A stretch of DNA of 64,000 nt from Mycolicibacterium sp. GF69 (GCF_003284965.1 NZ_QMEW01000002.1:248001-312000); one strand, 5' to 3'; counted from the stretch's first letter, positions 1 through 9,658 are shown. Program-made: numbers and translations. Notes: generated by a model not told the origin, from the letters alone.

Positions 1-321
1 CACGCCGGTGTCGATCACCGCGACGGTTTGGCCCGCTCCGCGGGTGAGTCGCCACACGGACCGCAAATCGAGGTCGTCGAGTTGGCCGCCGACCTCGCCG
101 CCGGGCGTCACGCCTCGAGAAGTCACGCACTGCTCCGATTGCTCGGTGCGGAGCGGCGGTACGGGCGATCGCGAATGAGGCAGCAGCGAATCGTCCACGG
201 CGGGCGGCGTGATCGCCCATGCTGGGGGAGCGCCGCCCAGCGGGACGAAGCCGACGCTGGTGACCAGAAAGGCGATGACGACCAGAAGGATGCGACAGGT
301 GCGCCCGAGTGTCCCGCTCAT
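1..321 (-). CDS. mycP4: Mycosin protease MycP of ESX-4 (N-terminal part, cut by window edge)
   Basis: Subtilisin-like serine protease anchored in the membrane; mycosins stabilise and process type VII secretion systems. Only the first 107 codons are in the window. They give a signal peptide (hydrophobic stretch CRILLVVIAFLVTSVGF), a variable propeptide-like segment, and at the very edge the motif AVIDTGV, whose Asp is the first residue of the catalytic triad. The His and Ser lie outside the window. The ATG overlaps the eccD4 stop codon (ATGA), so the two are translationally coupled. The neighbours assign it to ESX-4. Confidence 0.9.
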   Translation of the reverse strand, partial: MSGTLGRTCRILLVVIAFLVTSVGFVPLGGAPPAWAITPPAVDDSLLPHSRSPVPPLRTEQSEQCVTSRGVTPGGEVGGQLDDLDLRSVWRLTRGAGQTVAVIDTGV

Positions 322-1670
322 GTCAGCGCCAAGTTGCGAACGAGGTCGAAGACACCCGCGAGCCAGCAAGCCAGCGGGATCACCGCCGCCAACACCGCGT
401 ACTCAACCAGTTCTGCACCACGACGCGCGGCCAGCCCGGGCGTGACGTCGAAAAGCGGAATCAGGAAGGCGGTTCCCGCGACCGTGGACAGGAGGCCCAA
501 CCAATGCGCGTGCGGCGGCGCAACCATCGACGTGACCGCGAACGCGATTGCCACACAAGCGAACCCGCATACGGTCAGTGCGCAGCACCGGGCGAACCCG
601 ATGTGCGTGCGGACACGCAAAAGCAGTACCGCCCCGACGACTACGCCGAACGCTATGGCCGCGGTGGAGAATTCGCGTGTTACAGCCGAGCCGCCACCGA
701 CAAGCGCGATGCCCGCGGCTGCGGCCACCGACGCGCCGACGATGATCCCCGTCAGCATGTCGTGAGCGATTTTCGCGCGGCCCTGCGCAGCTGGTGTCGG
801 AGGCTCGGTTGCATCGTCCTCGGGCGGCGCGGGACCGATGCGGGCGAGCCGGATCACCGCTCCCGGGGCCGCGCTTAGGACCGCAAGCGCCTGAGTGGCG
901 AGCAGGGCTCCGGCGGTGGCGGGCTCGAGACGCCATCCGATCGTCGCGGCCGAAGTCACCGCGCACAACAGAGCGGCCGCGACGATGGCCGTCAGCGGTA
1001 TCTGCCCGCGGCCGGTGCACCGCAGGGCGATGACCGCGACAGCCACTGCGGCCGACGATGCCAGCAGAAGACGTCCCGCGAGCGGACCTGCGGGCACCGC
1101 CACTGCGCCGGTGACCGCGGCCATGATCACCGCGATAACGCTGAAAGCGTTGCACAGCAACGGGTCGGGATGTACGCGGCGAGCGGCGACGGCGGCGGCG
1201 ATGCCGGCGGCTACCAGCCCGGCACCGGTCAGAGCCGGGCCCGAGCCTGCCGCCGAGCGCGCCGACCAGAGGATCGCGGCGCCTCCGACGCCGGCTGCGA
1301 CCAGGCTGGCACCGACGCACAGCTGCGGCGGTACGGCTTCCGGCGCGGGACGCAGCCCGGCGACCATACGGCTGCAATCTCGGTCGCGGAATACGGGTGC
1401 CGGAACTTCGTCGGTGGTGAGCCACAGCAGTTCACCGTCGCGAATATCGTTGTCGTGCAGGGTGGTCGACTCGTCGAGGGGAGACCCGTCGACCCGGCGC
1501 AGCCGCCAGCCCCCACCGGTCTCGGACTCGTCGCGATCCGCGTGGACGAGGTCGACGATCGCGGGCAGCATATCGCCGAGGCGAGCCCGGTCCGGCAGGG
1601 TCAGATCGACCGTCTGCGTGGCGCGTCCGCGGTCGAGGTGAACGGAGACTCGACACAGTGAATCAGGCAT
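318..1670 (-). CDS. eccD4: ESX-4 membrane channel component EccD4
   Basis: EccD is the multi-spanning inner-membrane component of the type VII secretion complex. The 450 residues begin with the usual ubiquitin-like cytosolic domain (about residues 1-90, starting MPDSLCRVSVHLDRG). A long series of Ala/Val/Leu/Ile-rich helices follows to the C-terminus, consistent with about 11 membrane segments. The frame is open upstream to 1787, but the start at 1670 matches the family N-terminus; the longer version would overlap the divergent eccC4 start. It is divergent from eccC4 across about 120 bp and overlaps mycP4 downstream. I saw no clear SigM-type promoter on this side of the divergent region. Confidence 0.92.
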   Translation of the reverse strand: MPDSLCRVSVHLDRGRATQTVDLTLPDRARLGDMLPAIVDLVHADRDESETGGGWRLRRVDGSPLDESTTLHDNDIRDGELLWLTTDEVPAPVFRDRDCSRMVAGLRPAPEAVPPQLCVGASLVAAGVGGAAILWSARSAAGSGPALTGAGLVAAGIAAAVAARRVHPDPLLCNAFSVIAVIMAAVTGAVAVPAGPLAGRLLLASSAAVAVAVIALRCTGRGQIPLTAIVAAALLCAVTSAATIGWRLEPATAGALLATQALAVLSAAPGAVIRLARIGPAPPEDDATEPPTPAAQGRAKIAHDMLTGIIVGASVAAAAGIALVGGGSAVTREFSTAAIAFGVVVGAVLLLRVRTHIGFARCCALTVCGFACVAIAFAVTSMVAPPHAHWLGLLSTVAGTAFLIPLFDVTPGLAARRGAELVEYAVLAAVIPLACWLAGVFDLVRNLALT

Positions 1671-1753
1671 AGCATCCCCCCGAATGACGCCGGTGTGCTC
1701 ACCGTAATGCAGCCGAGGAGAGGCCCGGCGCAGTTCTTTTTCCGGCTGGGGAT

Positions 1754-1779
1754 GGAACCGAATAGGCCGCGGGTGCGTC
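1754..1779 (+). promoter_or_regulatory. SigM-type ECF promoter of eccC4 (GGAAC-N17-CGTC)
   Basis: GGAAC at 1754-1758 and CGTC at 1776-1779 are separated by 17 nt, matching the published mycobacterial SigM pattern GGAAC-N16-18-CGTC. The surrounding bases (GGATGGAACCGAAT and GGGTGCGTC) are nearly the same as at 6641-6669 before esxU. The ATG of eccC4 at 1790 begins 11 nt after the -10 element, so the mRNA is probably leaderless. Confidence 0.75.
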
Positions 1780-1789
1780 CGGTTCATTG

Positions 1790-4700
1790 ATGGAGTTTTA
1801 TCGTGAGCCGCGGGCCGTCGTGCTGAAACCGCCTCCAGCCGTGCCGAAAGCGGTCTCGACTAATCCCGTCGCGCGCCTGCTGCCGGTGGTGATGCTCGTC
1901 GCAGCGGTCGGCATGATGGTCGTCTACTTCACGTCAGGGGCGGGGGCGAACCGCACGCCGATGTTCATGTTTTTTCCGCTGATGATGGTCATGTCGGTGC
2001 TCGGCTCTGTGTTCTACGGCGCCCGCGGCGGGGCGAACCGGTCCGCCGAGATCGACGCGGGCCGCCGGAGTTACCTGCGTTACCTGGACTGCCTCGACGA
2101 CGACGTCACGGCGGTGGCGGCCGACCAACACCGGGCGCAGTATTCACGCCACCCTGCGCCGGAGTCGTTGTGGGCGCTTGTCGGAAGCCCCCGACTGATC
2201 GAGCGCGAGCTTGGTGACGGGGACTTCTGCTGTGTCCGGATGGGCATCGGTGACCAGGGACTGTGCACACCGTTGGTGGAGCCCGAACTGGGTCCCGCCG
2301 AGGATCAGGATCCCGTGACGGTGTCGGCGGTGCGCACGCTGATCCGGCAGCGGTCGGTCGTAGGGCGGCTACCGATCGCGCTACCGCTCGCTCAGCACCG
2401 CGCCATCGCGATCGACGGCGATCCACCGACCGCGCGCGGGCTGGTGCGCGCGATGGTGTGTCAACTCGCGGCGCATCACGGGCCGCATCTGGTCGCGATC
2501 AGCGCAGTCACCGACCAGTCGACGTGTGGGGAGTGGGAGTGGCTCAAATGGCTTCCCCATCACATACATTCGTCAGAGTTTGGCGTCGCCCCGGCCGGCC
2601 GCCGGCTGCTGGTGATCGTCGACGGAGCAGCGGGCACCGGCCCGGTTGCGGTGGGAGATGACGTCACCGTCGTCAACATCGGAGCCGGTCCCGTCGAGGC
2701 GGCCGACGTGTTGTGTCTACGTGTCGACACGGACGTGGTGAGGTTGAGCACCCCCGACCGGGGCGAGATGACGTGGCGACCGGACTTGCTGGCACCTGCG
2801 CAGGCGCTCATGTGCGCACGACGCCTGGCGGCCCACCACCACGGCGCAAGGGATACGTACGGCCGTGCTCTGGCACGCGGCTGGCTCGACCTGATGGGTA
2901 TCGAGCAGCTCAGCCGGATGAGCGTCGAAAAGCTCTGGTCCCGGGCAGGCGACCGGCAGATCGGGCCGGTGCCGATCGGTGTCGCGGACGACGGCACACC
3001 GGTGCGCATCGATATCAACGAGGCTGCCCGTAACGGCATCGGCCCGCATGGTCTGTGCGTCGGCGCCACCGGTTCCGGGAAATCAGAACTACTGCGCACC
3101 CTGGTGCTCGGCATGATCACACTGCACCCGCCGGATGCGCTCAACGTCGTACTCGTCGACTTCAAGGGAGGTGCGACGTTCCTCGGGCTGGAGCGGGCGC
3201 GACACGTCGCAGCGGTGATCACCAACCTGGCCGACGAGGCCCACCTCGTCGCCCGGATGAACGACGCACTCGCCGGCGAGGTCCATCGCAGGCAGGAGTT
3301 GTTGCGTGCCGCAGGCAACTTCGTCAACGTCGGGGAGTACTCGCGGGCTCGGTCCTGCGGTGCGCCGCTACCACCGTTACCCGTGCTGTTCATCGTCGTC
3401 GACGAGTTCTCCGAACTGCTCAGCCAGCACCCCGACTTCGCCGAACTGTTCGTGGCGATCGGCAGGCTGGGCAGATCGCTGGGTATCCACCTGCTGTTGG
3501 CGAGTCAGCGGCTAGACGAGGGCAAGTTGCGCGGCCTCGACACCCATCTGTCGTATCGGATCTGCCTGAAAACCTTCTCCGCCAGTGAATCCCGCGCGGT
3601 GCTCGGGGTGGCCGACGCCCATACCCTGCCCGGCGATCCCGGCGCGGCGTTGCTGAAGACGACCGCGGGCGACCTGATCCGGTTCCAGGCGGCCTACGTG
3701 TCGGGCCCCTGCCCGCGGCCAGATGTCGACGATGCGGCCGACACACCTGCGCCGACGGTGTTCACCGCCGCCTCACCGGTCGCGGTCCGCGAGGCACGGG
3801 ACGGGCAGCGCACCCGCATGGTGTTGGACGCGGTGCTGGACCGGGTCGCCGGTCGTGGACCCGCCGCACACCCGGTGTGGCTACCGCCGCTGGCTGCGTC
3901 CCCGACGCTCGACCTGCTCATGCGGGCCGACGAACCGCCCGAGTTCAGTGTGCCGATCGGGCTGGTGGACAACCCCTTTCATCAGCGGCACGATCTGCTC
4001 CTCGCATCGGTGGGCGCCGGCCACGCCGCGATCGTCGGTGCGCCTCAGGCGGGCAAGTCGACGACCGTACGAACGCTCATGCTGGCTCTGGCCGAAGTGC
4101 ACGGACCTCACGAGATCGGCTTCTACTGCCTGGACTTCGGCGGCGGAGCGCTGGCCGGACTCAGCGACCTCCCACACGTGGGAGCGGTATCCGGCCGATC
4201 CGATACGGATCTGTGCCGCCGTACCGTCGCGGTGCTCGAATCGCTGATCCGGTCGAGGGAGACCCGCTTTCGGAGCAGCGGAATCGATTCGATGGCCGAG
4301 TACCGGGCGATGCGCGCATCGGATGCGACGGTCGCAGCCGACGATCCTCACGGCGACGTGTTCCTCGTCGTCGACGGGTGGGCGCACCTTCGCCGTCATC
4401 TGGAAACTCTGGAGGCGCCGATCACCGCCATCGCCGCACAGGGCCTCGCATTCGGCGTCCACGTGATCGTCACCGCGTCCCGGTGGGCCGAACTGCGCCC
4501 AGCGCTGAAGGACCAGATCGCCACACGGATCGAATTGCGACTCGGTGACCCCGCCGAGTCGGAGATGGATCGCCGCCGGGCACGTTCGCTGATCAACGCG
4601 CAACCGGGCCGGGGCATCACCGCCGACGGCCGGGAAACGATCATCGCCCTGCCCCGCTGGGACGGTGTGTGCGGCACCGAGGGTATGGGTGAGGCGCTGG

Positions 4701-5515
4701 CAGCCACCGTCGAACGTCACCGGCAGCGGTGGGCCGGACGGTGCGTGCCGCAGATCGAACTGCTGCCGCCATCGGTGAGGCATTCTCAGTTAGTCGAAAC
4801 CGCCTCAGAGCGGCTCCTCAGAGACCAGATCGTGATCGGTCTCGAGGAGCGGGAATTATCGCCGGTGACTGTCGATTTCACCGAGCAATCGCATCTGCTG
4901 GTACTCGGGGAAGTCGGCTGCGGCAAGACTTCGCTGCTGCGACTGCTGTGTCGCGAGATCGTCCGGACCCGTGCTGCCGACCAGGCGCGGTTGGAGATCG
5001 TCGACTTCCGGCGCGCACTGCTCGGCGTCGTCGAATCGGGGCACCTTGGCGGTTACGCCGCATCGCCGGCCGCGCTGACCACCAGGTTGCCGAAACTGCT
5101 CGCCATGTTGGCGGCGCGTATGCCGGGCGAAAGTGTGACACAGCGGCAATTGCGGGACCGATCGTGGTGGTCGGGCCCCGAGATCTTCTTAGTCGTCGAC
5201 GACTACGATCTTGTGGCCGCTTCGACCGGTAACCCGCTGGCGCCGCTGGCCGACTTCCTGCCGCATGCCGCGGATTTGGGTCTGCACGTGATCGTCGCGC
5301 GCCGATCCGGAGGCGCGGCGCGGGCGATGTTCGATCCCCTTCTCACCCGGATGCGCGAGCTCGGCTGCCTGGGCGTGATGATGAGCGCATGCCCGGACGA
5401 GGGCGTGCTCCTCGGCTCGGCGCGGCCGTCAACCCAGCCACCAGGACGCGGCACGCTGATCACCCGTCGGGACGGTGAGCGCCTCATCCAGATCGGGTGG
5501 ACGGAGCCGCCGTGA
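1790..5515 (+). CDS. eccC4: ESX-4 FtsK/SpoIIIE-type ATPase EccC4
   Basis: Motor ATPase of the ESX-4 secretion system; it recognises substrates and energises export. The 1241 residues show two N-terminal membrane segments (around residues 28-75) followed by three ATPase domains. Walker A motifs are GATGSGKS (about residue 425), GAPQAGKS (about 750) and GEVGCGKT (about 1040). Walker B-like strands are LFIVVDEFSEL, FLVVDGWAHL and FLVVDDYDLV; only the first carries the catalytic-type DE pair, as usual for EccC, where domain 1 is the active motor and domains 2 and 3 are degenerate. A TTG three bases upstream (1787) is an alternative start. The promoter geometry favours the ATG at 1790. Confidence 0.95.
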   Translation: MEFYREPRAVVLKPPPAVPKAVSTNPVARLLPVVMLVAAVGMMVVYFTSGAGANRTPMFMFFPLMMVMSVLGSVFYGARGGANRSAEIDAGRRSYLRYLDCLDDDVTAVAADQHRAQYSRHPAPESLWALVGSPRLIERELGDGDFCCVRMGIGDQGLCTPLVEPELGPAEDQDPVTVSAVRTLIRQRSVVGRLPIALPLAQHRAIAIDGDPPTARGLVRAMVCQLAAHHGPHLVAISAVTDQSTCGEWEWLKWLPHHIHSSEFGVAPAGRRLLVIVDGAAGTGPVAVGDDVTVVNIGAGPVEAADVLCLRVDTDVVRLSTPDRGEMTWRPDLLAPAQALMCARRLAAHHHGARDTYGRALARGWLDLMGIEQLSRMSVEKLWSRAGDRQIGPVPIGVADDGTPVRIDINEAARNGIGPHGLCVGATGSGKSELLRTLVLGMITLHPPDALNVVLVDFKGGATFLGLERARHVAAVITNLADEAHLVARMNDALAGEVHRRQELLRAAGNFVNVGEYSRARSCGAPLPPLPVLFIVVDEFSELLSQHPDFAELFVAIGRLGRSLGIHLLLASQRLDEGKLRGLDTHLSYRICLKTFSASESRAVLGVADAHTLPGDPGAALLKTTAGDLIRFQAAYVSGPCPRPDVDDAADTPAPTVFTAASPVAVREARDGQRTRMVLDAVLDRVAGRGPAAHPVWLPPLAASPTLDLLMRADEPPEFSVPIGLVDNPFHQRHDLLLASVGAGHAAIVGAPQAGKSTTVRTLMLALAEVHGPHEIGFYCLDFGGGALAGLSDLPHVGAVSGRSDTDLCRRTVAVLESLIRSRETRFRSSGIDSMAEYRAMRASDATVAADDPHGDVFLVVDGWAHLRRHLETLEAPITAIAAQGLAFGVHVIVTASRWAELRPALKDQIATRIELRLGDPAESEMDRRRARSLINAQPGRGITADGRETIIALPRWDGVCGTEGMGEALAATVERHRQRWAGRCVPQIELLPPSVRHSQLVETASERLLRDQIVIGLEERELSPVTVDFTEQSHLLVLGEVGCGKTSLLRLLCREIVRTRAADQARLEIVDFRRALLGVVESGHLGGYAASPAALTTRLPKLLAMLAARMPGESVTQRQLRDRSWWSGPEIFLVVDDYDLVAASTGNPLAPLADFLPHAADLGLHVIVARRSGGAARAMFDPLLTRMRELGCLGVMMSACPDEGVLLGSARPSTQPPGRGTLITRRDGERLIQIGWTEPP

Positions 5516-6636
5516 CGCCGGTCGTCATCGAGGTGGGGCCGATCACGATCCGCGGCCCTAATCCACTCGACCCGGAATTGGTCTCGGCGGCGCTCGAATC
5601 CGTCGACGACGACTTTGCGCTTTTTGCCGAACAGGCAATCTCCGTGCCGGAACTGTGGACCAAATTGATGCAGTCCGCGGTGAACGACACCGACGCCGTT
5701 GTACTCGTCTGCCCGACATGGTGGCCGAGCGCACGCATCGACCGCATTCGTAATGCGTTGGCGCCCAGGTCAGTCGATACGATCGGCCGGACAGCGGTGC
5801 TGCAACGTCAAACCTCGGCGAGCGTGGTCGAGATCGCCCCGGAGATGGTTGTTGTCACCCGCGTCGGCGCTCGCGCGGTCGTCATCGCCGACGACGACGC
5901 CGCGCTCGCCGAGAAGGTCGCCGCCGCAGTGGGGCTCGAGGGCCCGGTCCTGATCGATGCGCCCGGCGCCGGTCCGTTGGCGCAGGCGGTCGCAAAGCGG
6001 CTGTGGACGAACGGGATTCAAGGGCGCGTCATCGAGGAGGACGCCGTCCTTCGGGCCGCCGGGCGGCAGGTGCCGTCCGGCGATGCGGTCACCGGCCGCC
6101 AAAGGAACACCAGCCGGCGGGCAGCGGTAGTGACCGTAGTCGTCGCTTTGACGGCGGCGGTGTGGGGTCTGGCCGGGCTACGCGGAAGCGCCGCCGAGCC
6201 GTCGACATCTGCCCTGCTGGTCGAGGGGCGTGTCCGGGTGGCGGTGCCCGCGGCATGGCCGGTAAAGCGGATCACCTCGGGACCGGGATCGGCTCGGGCC
6301 CAGTTGGTCTCACCGTCCGACGACAACCTCGCGCTGCACCTGACCCAGTCGGTGGGCCCACCGCAGGAGAGCCTGACGGAGGTCGCCGCCTCCTTGCGCA
6401 ACGCACTGGTCGACGAACCTGGCGACGTCTTCGTCGACTTCGATGCCTCCGACACCTCGGCGGGCCGGCCCGGGGTGACCTACCGGGAACTGCGCCGCGA
6501 CCACCACGTGGCATGGACGGTGCTCGTCGAAGACGGCGTCCGCATCGCGATCGGCTGCCAGAGCGCCCCCGGTCGCGAATCCACGGTGCGCGAGATCTGC
6601 GACCAGGCAATCCAGTCCGCACACGTTGTTTCCTGA
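5512..6636 (+). CDS. Type VII secretion-associated membrane protein (Rv3446c-like)
   Basis: A 374-residue protein conserved in ESX-4 loci between eccC4 and esxU. The N-terminal half (about 1-190) looks like a soluble cytosolic domain; a single membrane segment follows (about 206-225, AAVVTVVVALTAAVWGLAGL), and the C-terminal 150 residues would be extracytoplasmic. This layout matches the type VII secretion-associated protein family. The GTG start overlaps the eccC4 stop by 4 nt (GTGA), so translation is coupled. Molecular function is not established; a structural or accessory role in ESX-4 is inferred from position. Confidence 0.82.
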   Translation: MTPVVIEVGPITIRGPNPLDPELVSAALESVDDDFALFAEQAISVPELWTKLMQSAVNDTDAVVLVCPTWWPSARIDRIRNALAPRSVDTIGRTAVLQRQTSASVVEIAPEMVVVTRVGARAVVIADDDAALAEKVAAAVGLEGPVLIDAPGAGPLAQAVAKRLWTNGIQGRVIEEDAVLRAAGRQVPSGDAVTGRQRNTSRRAAVVTVVVALTAAVWGLAGLRGSAAEPSTSALLVEGRVRVAVPAAWPVKRITSGPGSARAQLVSPSDDNLALHLTQSVGPPQESLTEVAASLRNALVDEPGDVFVDFDASDTSAGRPGVTYRELRRDHHVAWTVLVEDGVRIAIGCQSAPGRESTVREICDQAIQSAHVVS

Positions 6637-6643
6637 ATCGGAT

Positions 6644-6669
6644 GGAACCGAATCCGCGTCGGGTGCGTC
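6644..6669 (+). promoter_or_regulatory. SigM-type ECF promoter of esxU-esxT (GGAAC-N17-CGTC)
   Basis: GGAAC at 6644-6648 and CGTC at 6666-6669, again with 17 nt between them. The element lies just after the stop of the previous gene, so esxU-esxT can be transcribed on their own. In M. tuberculosis the esxT-esxU pair is a known SigM target. Confidence 0.78.
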
Positions 6670-6709
6670 GTATTAGTCAGAACCGTAGCGAGGAACCGAA
6701 GGGATGCCC

Positions 6710-7033
6710 ATGACGACACCGCAAGGTGGTTCGCTGAACACCGATTTCGACCTGATGACCGTCGTCGCGAACCAGACCGACGCGCGCAACGAGGAGATGC
6801 GCGCGATGCTGCAGTCCTTCATCGCACGGATGAGCGCTGTCCCACCGTCGGTCTGGGGCGGGGTGGCAGCGACCCGCTTTCGCGACGTCGTCGACCGATG
6901 GAACGCGGAATCGCTGAAGCTGCACGCTTCGCTGGAGCGGATCGCCGAGACCATCCGGCTCAATCAGCGGACCCTTCAGCAAGCCAACGAAAGCCACTCG
7001 CACCGCATCGACGCGGTGGCCAACAACCTGTAG
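6710..7033 (+). CDS. esxU: WXG100-family secreted protein EsxU
   Basis: Small helical-hairpin substrate of ESX-4, expected to form a heterodimer with EsxT. It has 107 residues with the WXG turn W49-G50-G51 between two long amphipathic helices. The ATG at 6710 is chosen over the in-frame ATG at 6704 because the AAGGG Shine-Dalgarno (ending about 6702) has proper spacing only to the second. Only 10 nt separate it from esxT, so the two form a bicistron behind the SigM-type promoter at 6644. Confidence 0.92.
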   Translation: MTTPQGGSLNTDFDLMTVVANQTDARNEEMRAMLQSFIARMSAVPPSVWGGVAATRFRDVVDRWNAESLKLHASLERIAETIRLNQRTLQQANESHSHRIDAVANNL

Positions 7034-7043
7034 AGGAGCCGTC

Positions 7044-7340
7044 ATGGATCACGTGTTGTCGTACAACTTCGACGAGATCGAGTTCACCGTCCGGCAGGAG
7101 ATCCACGCCACCTCGGCCCGGCTGAACGGCGCGCTGGCAGATCTGCGCGCGCAGATCGCGCCGCTTCAGGAAGTGTGGACGCGCCAGGCGGCCGACGGGT
7201 ACCGCCTCGAACAGGCGCGGTGGGAGCAGGCGGCCGGGGCGCTCAACGAGATTCTGTTCAGCCTCGGCAACGCCGTCCGCGACGGCGCCGACGACATCGC
7301 CGCCACCGATCGCAGCGCGGCGAACGCGTGGGGTGCCTGA
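7044..7340 (+). CDS. esxT: WXG100-family protein EsxT
   Basis: Partner of EsxU. It has 98 residues with two helices and a turn at W45-T-R, where the family's usual Gly is replaced by Arg, as also in the M. tuberculosis homologue. The N-terminus (MDHVLSYNFDEIEF) closely resembles known EsxT. A GGAG ribosome-binding site precedes the ATG. There is no clear YxxxD/E export signal at the C-terminus, so the signal may be supplied by the partner. Confidence 0.92.
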   Translation: MDHVLSYNFDEIEFTVRQEIHATSARLNGALADLRAQIAPLQEVWTRQAADGYRLEQARWEQAAGALNEILFSLGNAVRDGADDIAATDRSAANAWGA

Positions 7341-7443
7341 CGCCGACCAGACCTGTGCGGTCCGGACTGGAGGGGAGCCAGGGAACGCACGGTTGGCGCC
7401 ACCGTGGTCGATGGAGAGCGGCCACGGTGGCGCACCACCGCTT

Positions 7444-7635
7444 CTACTCGCAGGCGATGCCGTCGCCGTCGCGGTCAAGGTGTTCGGCGTACCCGTCTTC
7501 ACCCTGCATGATCGGGGTCACGCCGGCCGCGCGCGCAGCGCTGCAGTTCTTGTAGTACACATCGGCAGACGCGGTCGCGGCCCCGGCCGCGGTTGCGGCG
7601 ACGACGAAGGCTGCGACGATCAAGCCACGAATCAT
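7444..7635 (-). CDS. Small secreted excalibur-domain protein
   Basis: A 63-residue precursor: a signal peptide ending around ATASA, then a short mature domain with paired cysteines (YYKNC and GIACE) and the Ca-binding type motif [10 protein letters not shown] that defines the excalibur domain. GGAG lies 5 nt before the ATG at 7635; a GTG two codons upstream is also possible. It faces esxT convergently. Likely extracellular and calcium-binding; no specific role is known. Confidence 0.85.
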   Translation of the reverse strand: MIRGLIVAAFVVAATAAGAATASADVYYKNCSAARAAGVTPIMQGEDGYAEHLDRDGDGIACE

Positions 7636-7770
7636 TCTCACTCCATTGCGATCTAGGTTTGCGCTTATGGGCCAGCGGTTTGCTGGAATCCCGCGCCGAC
7701 GCTATTGCGACAGAGGTGAAAAGGAATCAGGGGTTTCCCTATGGCTTTGCCGGTCGGCCGGTGCACCGTT

Positions 7771-7800
7771 TTGACCTGCGACGACGCATCCAGGTAAGCT
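7771..7800 (+). promoter_or_regulatory. Housekeeping-type promoter and leader of rplM-rpsI
   Basis: TTGACC (7771-7776) and TAAGCT (7795-7800), separated by 18 nt, form a good SigA-type promoter. It would give a leader of roughly 125 nt before the GTG of rplM at 7935, long enough to hold an autoregulatory structure, though I could not define one. Between 7636 and 7934 I see no other gene. Confidence 0.6.
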
Positions 7801-7934
7801 GCCTCGTTGGCGTGCGGTATGCACGGGTCCTCGGGTCGACGTCGGTCGCCGAGATCAACCCGCCGCGAACGCCTGACCGGCACCCGGGCCACCGGGACTC
7901 GAAAACCCCGAGAGGGCAAAAGGAAGGTAGCGCT

Positions 7935-8378
7935 GTGCCTACGTACACGCCGAAGGCGGGTGACACCACACGTTCGTGGTACGTCATCGACGCCACCGAC
8001 GTGGTGCTCGGCCGGCTCGCCGTCGCGGCAGCGAATCTGTTGCGCGGCAAGCACAAGCCGACATACACGCCGAATGTCGACGGTGGCGACTTCGTCATCG
8101 TCATCAACGCCGAGAAGATCGCGATCAGCGGTAACAAGGCCGACCGCACGTTTTTCTACCGCCACTCGGGTTATCCCGGTGGCCTCCGCAAGCGCTCGCT
8201 CGGTGACGAGATGGACAAGCACGCCGACCGTGTCGTTGAGCGCGCCATCCTCGGCATGATTCCCCACACCAAGCTGGGTCGTCAGATCAAGAAGAAGCTG
8301 CGGGTGTACGTCGGCCCGGATCATCCGCACACCGCGCAGCAGCCGATTCCGTACGAGATCAAGCAGGTGGCCCAGTGA
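7935..8378 (+). CDS. rplM: 50S ribosomal protein L13
   Basis: L13 is an early-assembling protein of the large ribosomal subunit. It has 147 residues from a GTG start (N-terminus [20 protein letters not shown]) preceded by AGGAAGG. The hallmark segment [18 protein letters not shown] and the C-terminal AQQPIPYE are present. The stop overlaps the rpsI start by 4 nt (GTGA). Confidence 0.97.
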   Translation: MPTYTPKAGDTTRSWYVIDATDVVLGRLAVAAANLLRGKHKPTYTPNVDGGDFVIVINAEKIAISGNKADRTFFYRHSGYPGGLRKRSLGDEMDKHADRVVERAILGMIPHTKLGRQIKKKLRVYVGPDHPHTAQQPIPYEIKQVAQ

Positions 8379-8848
8379 CTCAGCCAGTTGAGACAACCGA
8401 CACCGTGACCACGGAGGCCGTCGCCGAGACCGAGGCCGCCCCGCGTGAGCCCGTCTTCATCGACCGCCCGATTCAGACCGTCGGCCGTCGCAAGGAGGCC
8501 GTCGTCCGGGTGCGCCTCGTCCCCGGGACGGGCCAGTTCAACCTTGACGGCCGCAGCCTCGAGGACTACTTCCCGAACAAGGTGCATCAGCAGCTCATCA
8601 AGGCTCCGCTGGTGACCGTCGATCGGTTGGAGAGCTTCGACATCTACGCCCATCTCGACGGCGGCGGCCCGTCCGGCCAGGCCGGCGCGCTGCGGCTGGC
8701 CATCGCCAGGGCGCTGATCCTGGTGCAGCCCGAGGACCGGCCCGCGTTGAAGAAGGCCGGCTTCCTGACCCGCGACCCGCGGGCCATCGAGCGCAAGAAG
8801 TACGGCCTGAAAAAGGCCCGCAAGGCGCCTCAGTACAGCAAGCGCTGA
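8375..8848 (+). CDS. rpsI: 30S ribosomal protein S9
   Basis: S9 sits in the head of the small subunit and its basic C-terminal tail reaches the P-site tRNA. The 157 residues have an acidic N-terminal extension (about 30 residues), then the S9 core ([19 protein letters not shown]) and the conserved tail ending [12 protein letters not shown]. Translation is coupled to rplM. Confidence 0.97.
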   Translation: MTQPVETTDTVTTEAVAETEAAPREPVFIDRPIQTVGRRKEAVVRVRLVPGTGQFNLDGRSLEDYFPNKVHQQLIKAPLVTVDRLESFDIYAHLDGGGPSGQAGALRLAIARALILVQPEDRPALKKAGFLTRDPRAIERKKYGLKKARKAPQYSKR

Positions 8849-8861
8849 TCAAACCGCGAAA

Positions 8862-8890
8862 CCGCCGGGTGTGCACCGCACATCCGGCGG
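8862..8890 (+). terminator. Hairpin terminator after rpsI
   Basis: CCGCCGGGTGTG and CACATCCGGCGG pair into a strong GC stem just after the rpsI stop. There is no run of T after it, as is common for mycobacterial terminators. Confidence 0.6.
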
Positions 8891-9089
8891 CTTCGCGTTG
8901 TACCCCACTCAGTGAGGGCTATCTCACAATCGCGGGTTGTTCGGTTTGGGATGGGGACTCGCCGTAAACACGCACGGGCTGGAGGCGGCGGCGCTGCATG
9001 CGCTAGGCAGACCGCAACTGCCACCGGTACGAGCTAGTCACTTCGTTGGGGGGCCGGACCGTCGTCTCCTGACTGAAAAGGAGCTGTAG

Positions 9090-9524
9090 ATGATGAACCT
9101 GGTCAACACCGCGAAGAACGCGAAGACCGCCAGGACGCTGACCGCGGGCGCCGTGTTGGGCGGATCGCTGCTCTTCACCGCCGGCCTGGGGATGGCGATG
9201 GCGCAGCCGGATACGGCTCAGGACAGCCGCGTGAATGTCTCGATCGGCAACGCCGGTGTCCTCGAGGACGTCGACGTGACCGCGGCCGCGCAGATCGCGG
9301 CCGGTGTGTGCGACACCGATGTGGCTTCGGTGAACGCGTTGGCGCAGGCCGCCGACACCGAGGGCACCGACCAGACGGTGTGCACGAACAACCTGGGTAC
9401 CGTCACGATCCAGCAGAACGGCCCGGGTCATTCGGAGAACGCGCCGGGTCACGCCCAGCAGCCGACTTCCGAGGCGCCGACGACCTCTGAGTCGGCCCCG
9501 GCTGCCGAGAACCCCGGCAGCTAG
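9090..9524 (+). CDS. Secreted hypothetical protein
   Basis: A 144-residue precursor. A basic N-terminus and hydrophobic core ([21 protein letters not shown]) form a signal peptide cleaved near AMA-QPD. The mature part contains two cysteines (GVCDTD and TVCTNN), probably disulfide-bonded, and ends in a low-complexity Gly/Pro/Ser/Thr/Glu tail that looks disordered. AAAGGAG precedes the tandem ATGATG start. No enzyme motif is visible and I do not recognise a named family. It lies between rpsI and glmM with its own upstream region of about 200 nt. Confidence 0.75.
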   Translation: MMNLVNTAKNAKTARTLTAGAVLGGSLLFTAGLGMAMAQPDTAQDSRVNVSIGNAGVLEDVDVTAAAQIAAGVCDTDVASVNALAQAADTEGTDQTVCTNNLGTVTIQQNGPGHSENAPGHAQQPTSEAPTTSESAPAAENPGS

Positions 9525-9658
9525 TAAACGCGCGCTCACCGCCCGTATCCGGTCCGGATGCGGGCGGTGAGTCGCGTCTGGATACCGATTCGGCGACAGC
9601 ACGGCCGTCGGTCTGCGCGATTAACCCTCTGGCGGCCATCTGTGAGAAATTTGTCGGC

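Noticed and set aside
1671..1753. SigM-type promoter for eccD4 on the minus strand
   Set aside because: A GGAA-like sequence is present, but no CGTC at the right distance.
8900..9089. Possible riboswitch before the secreted protein gene
   Set aside because: Some local pairing is visible, but I could not match any conserved riboswitch core (c-di-AMP, cobalamin or M-box type) with confidence.
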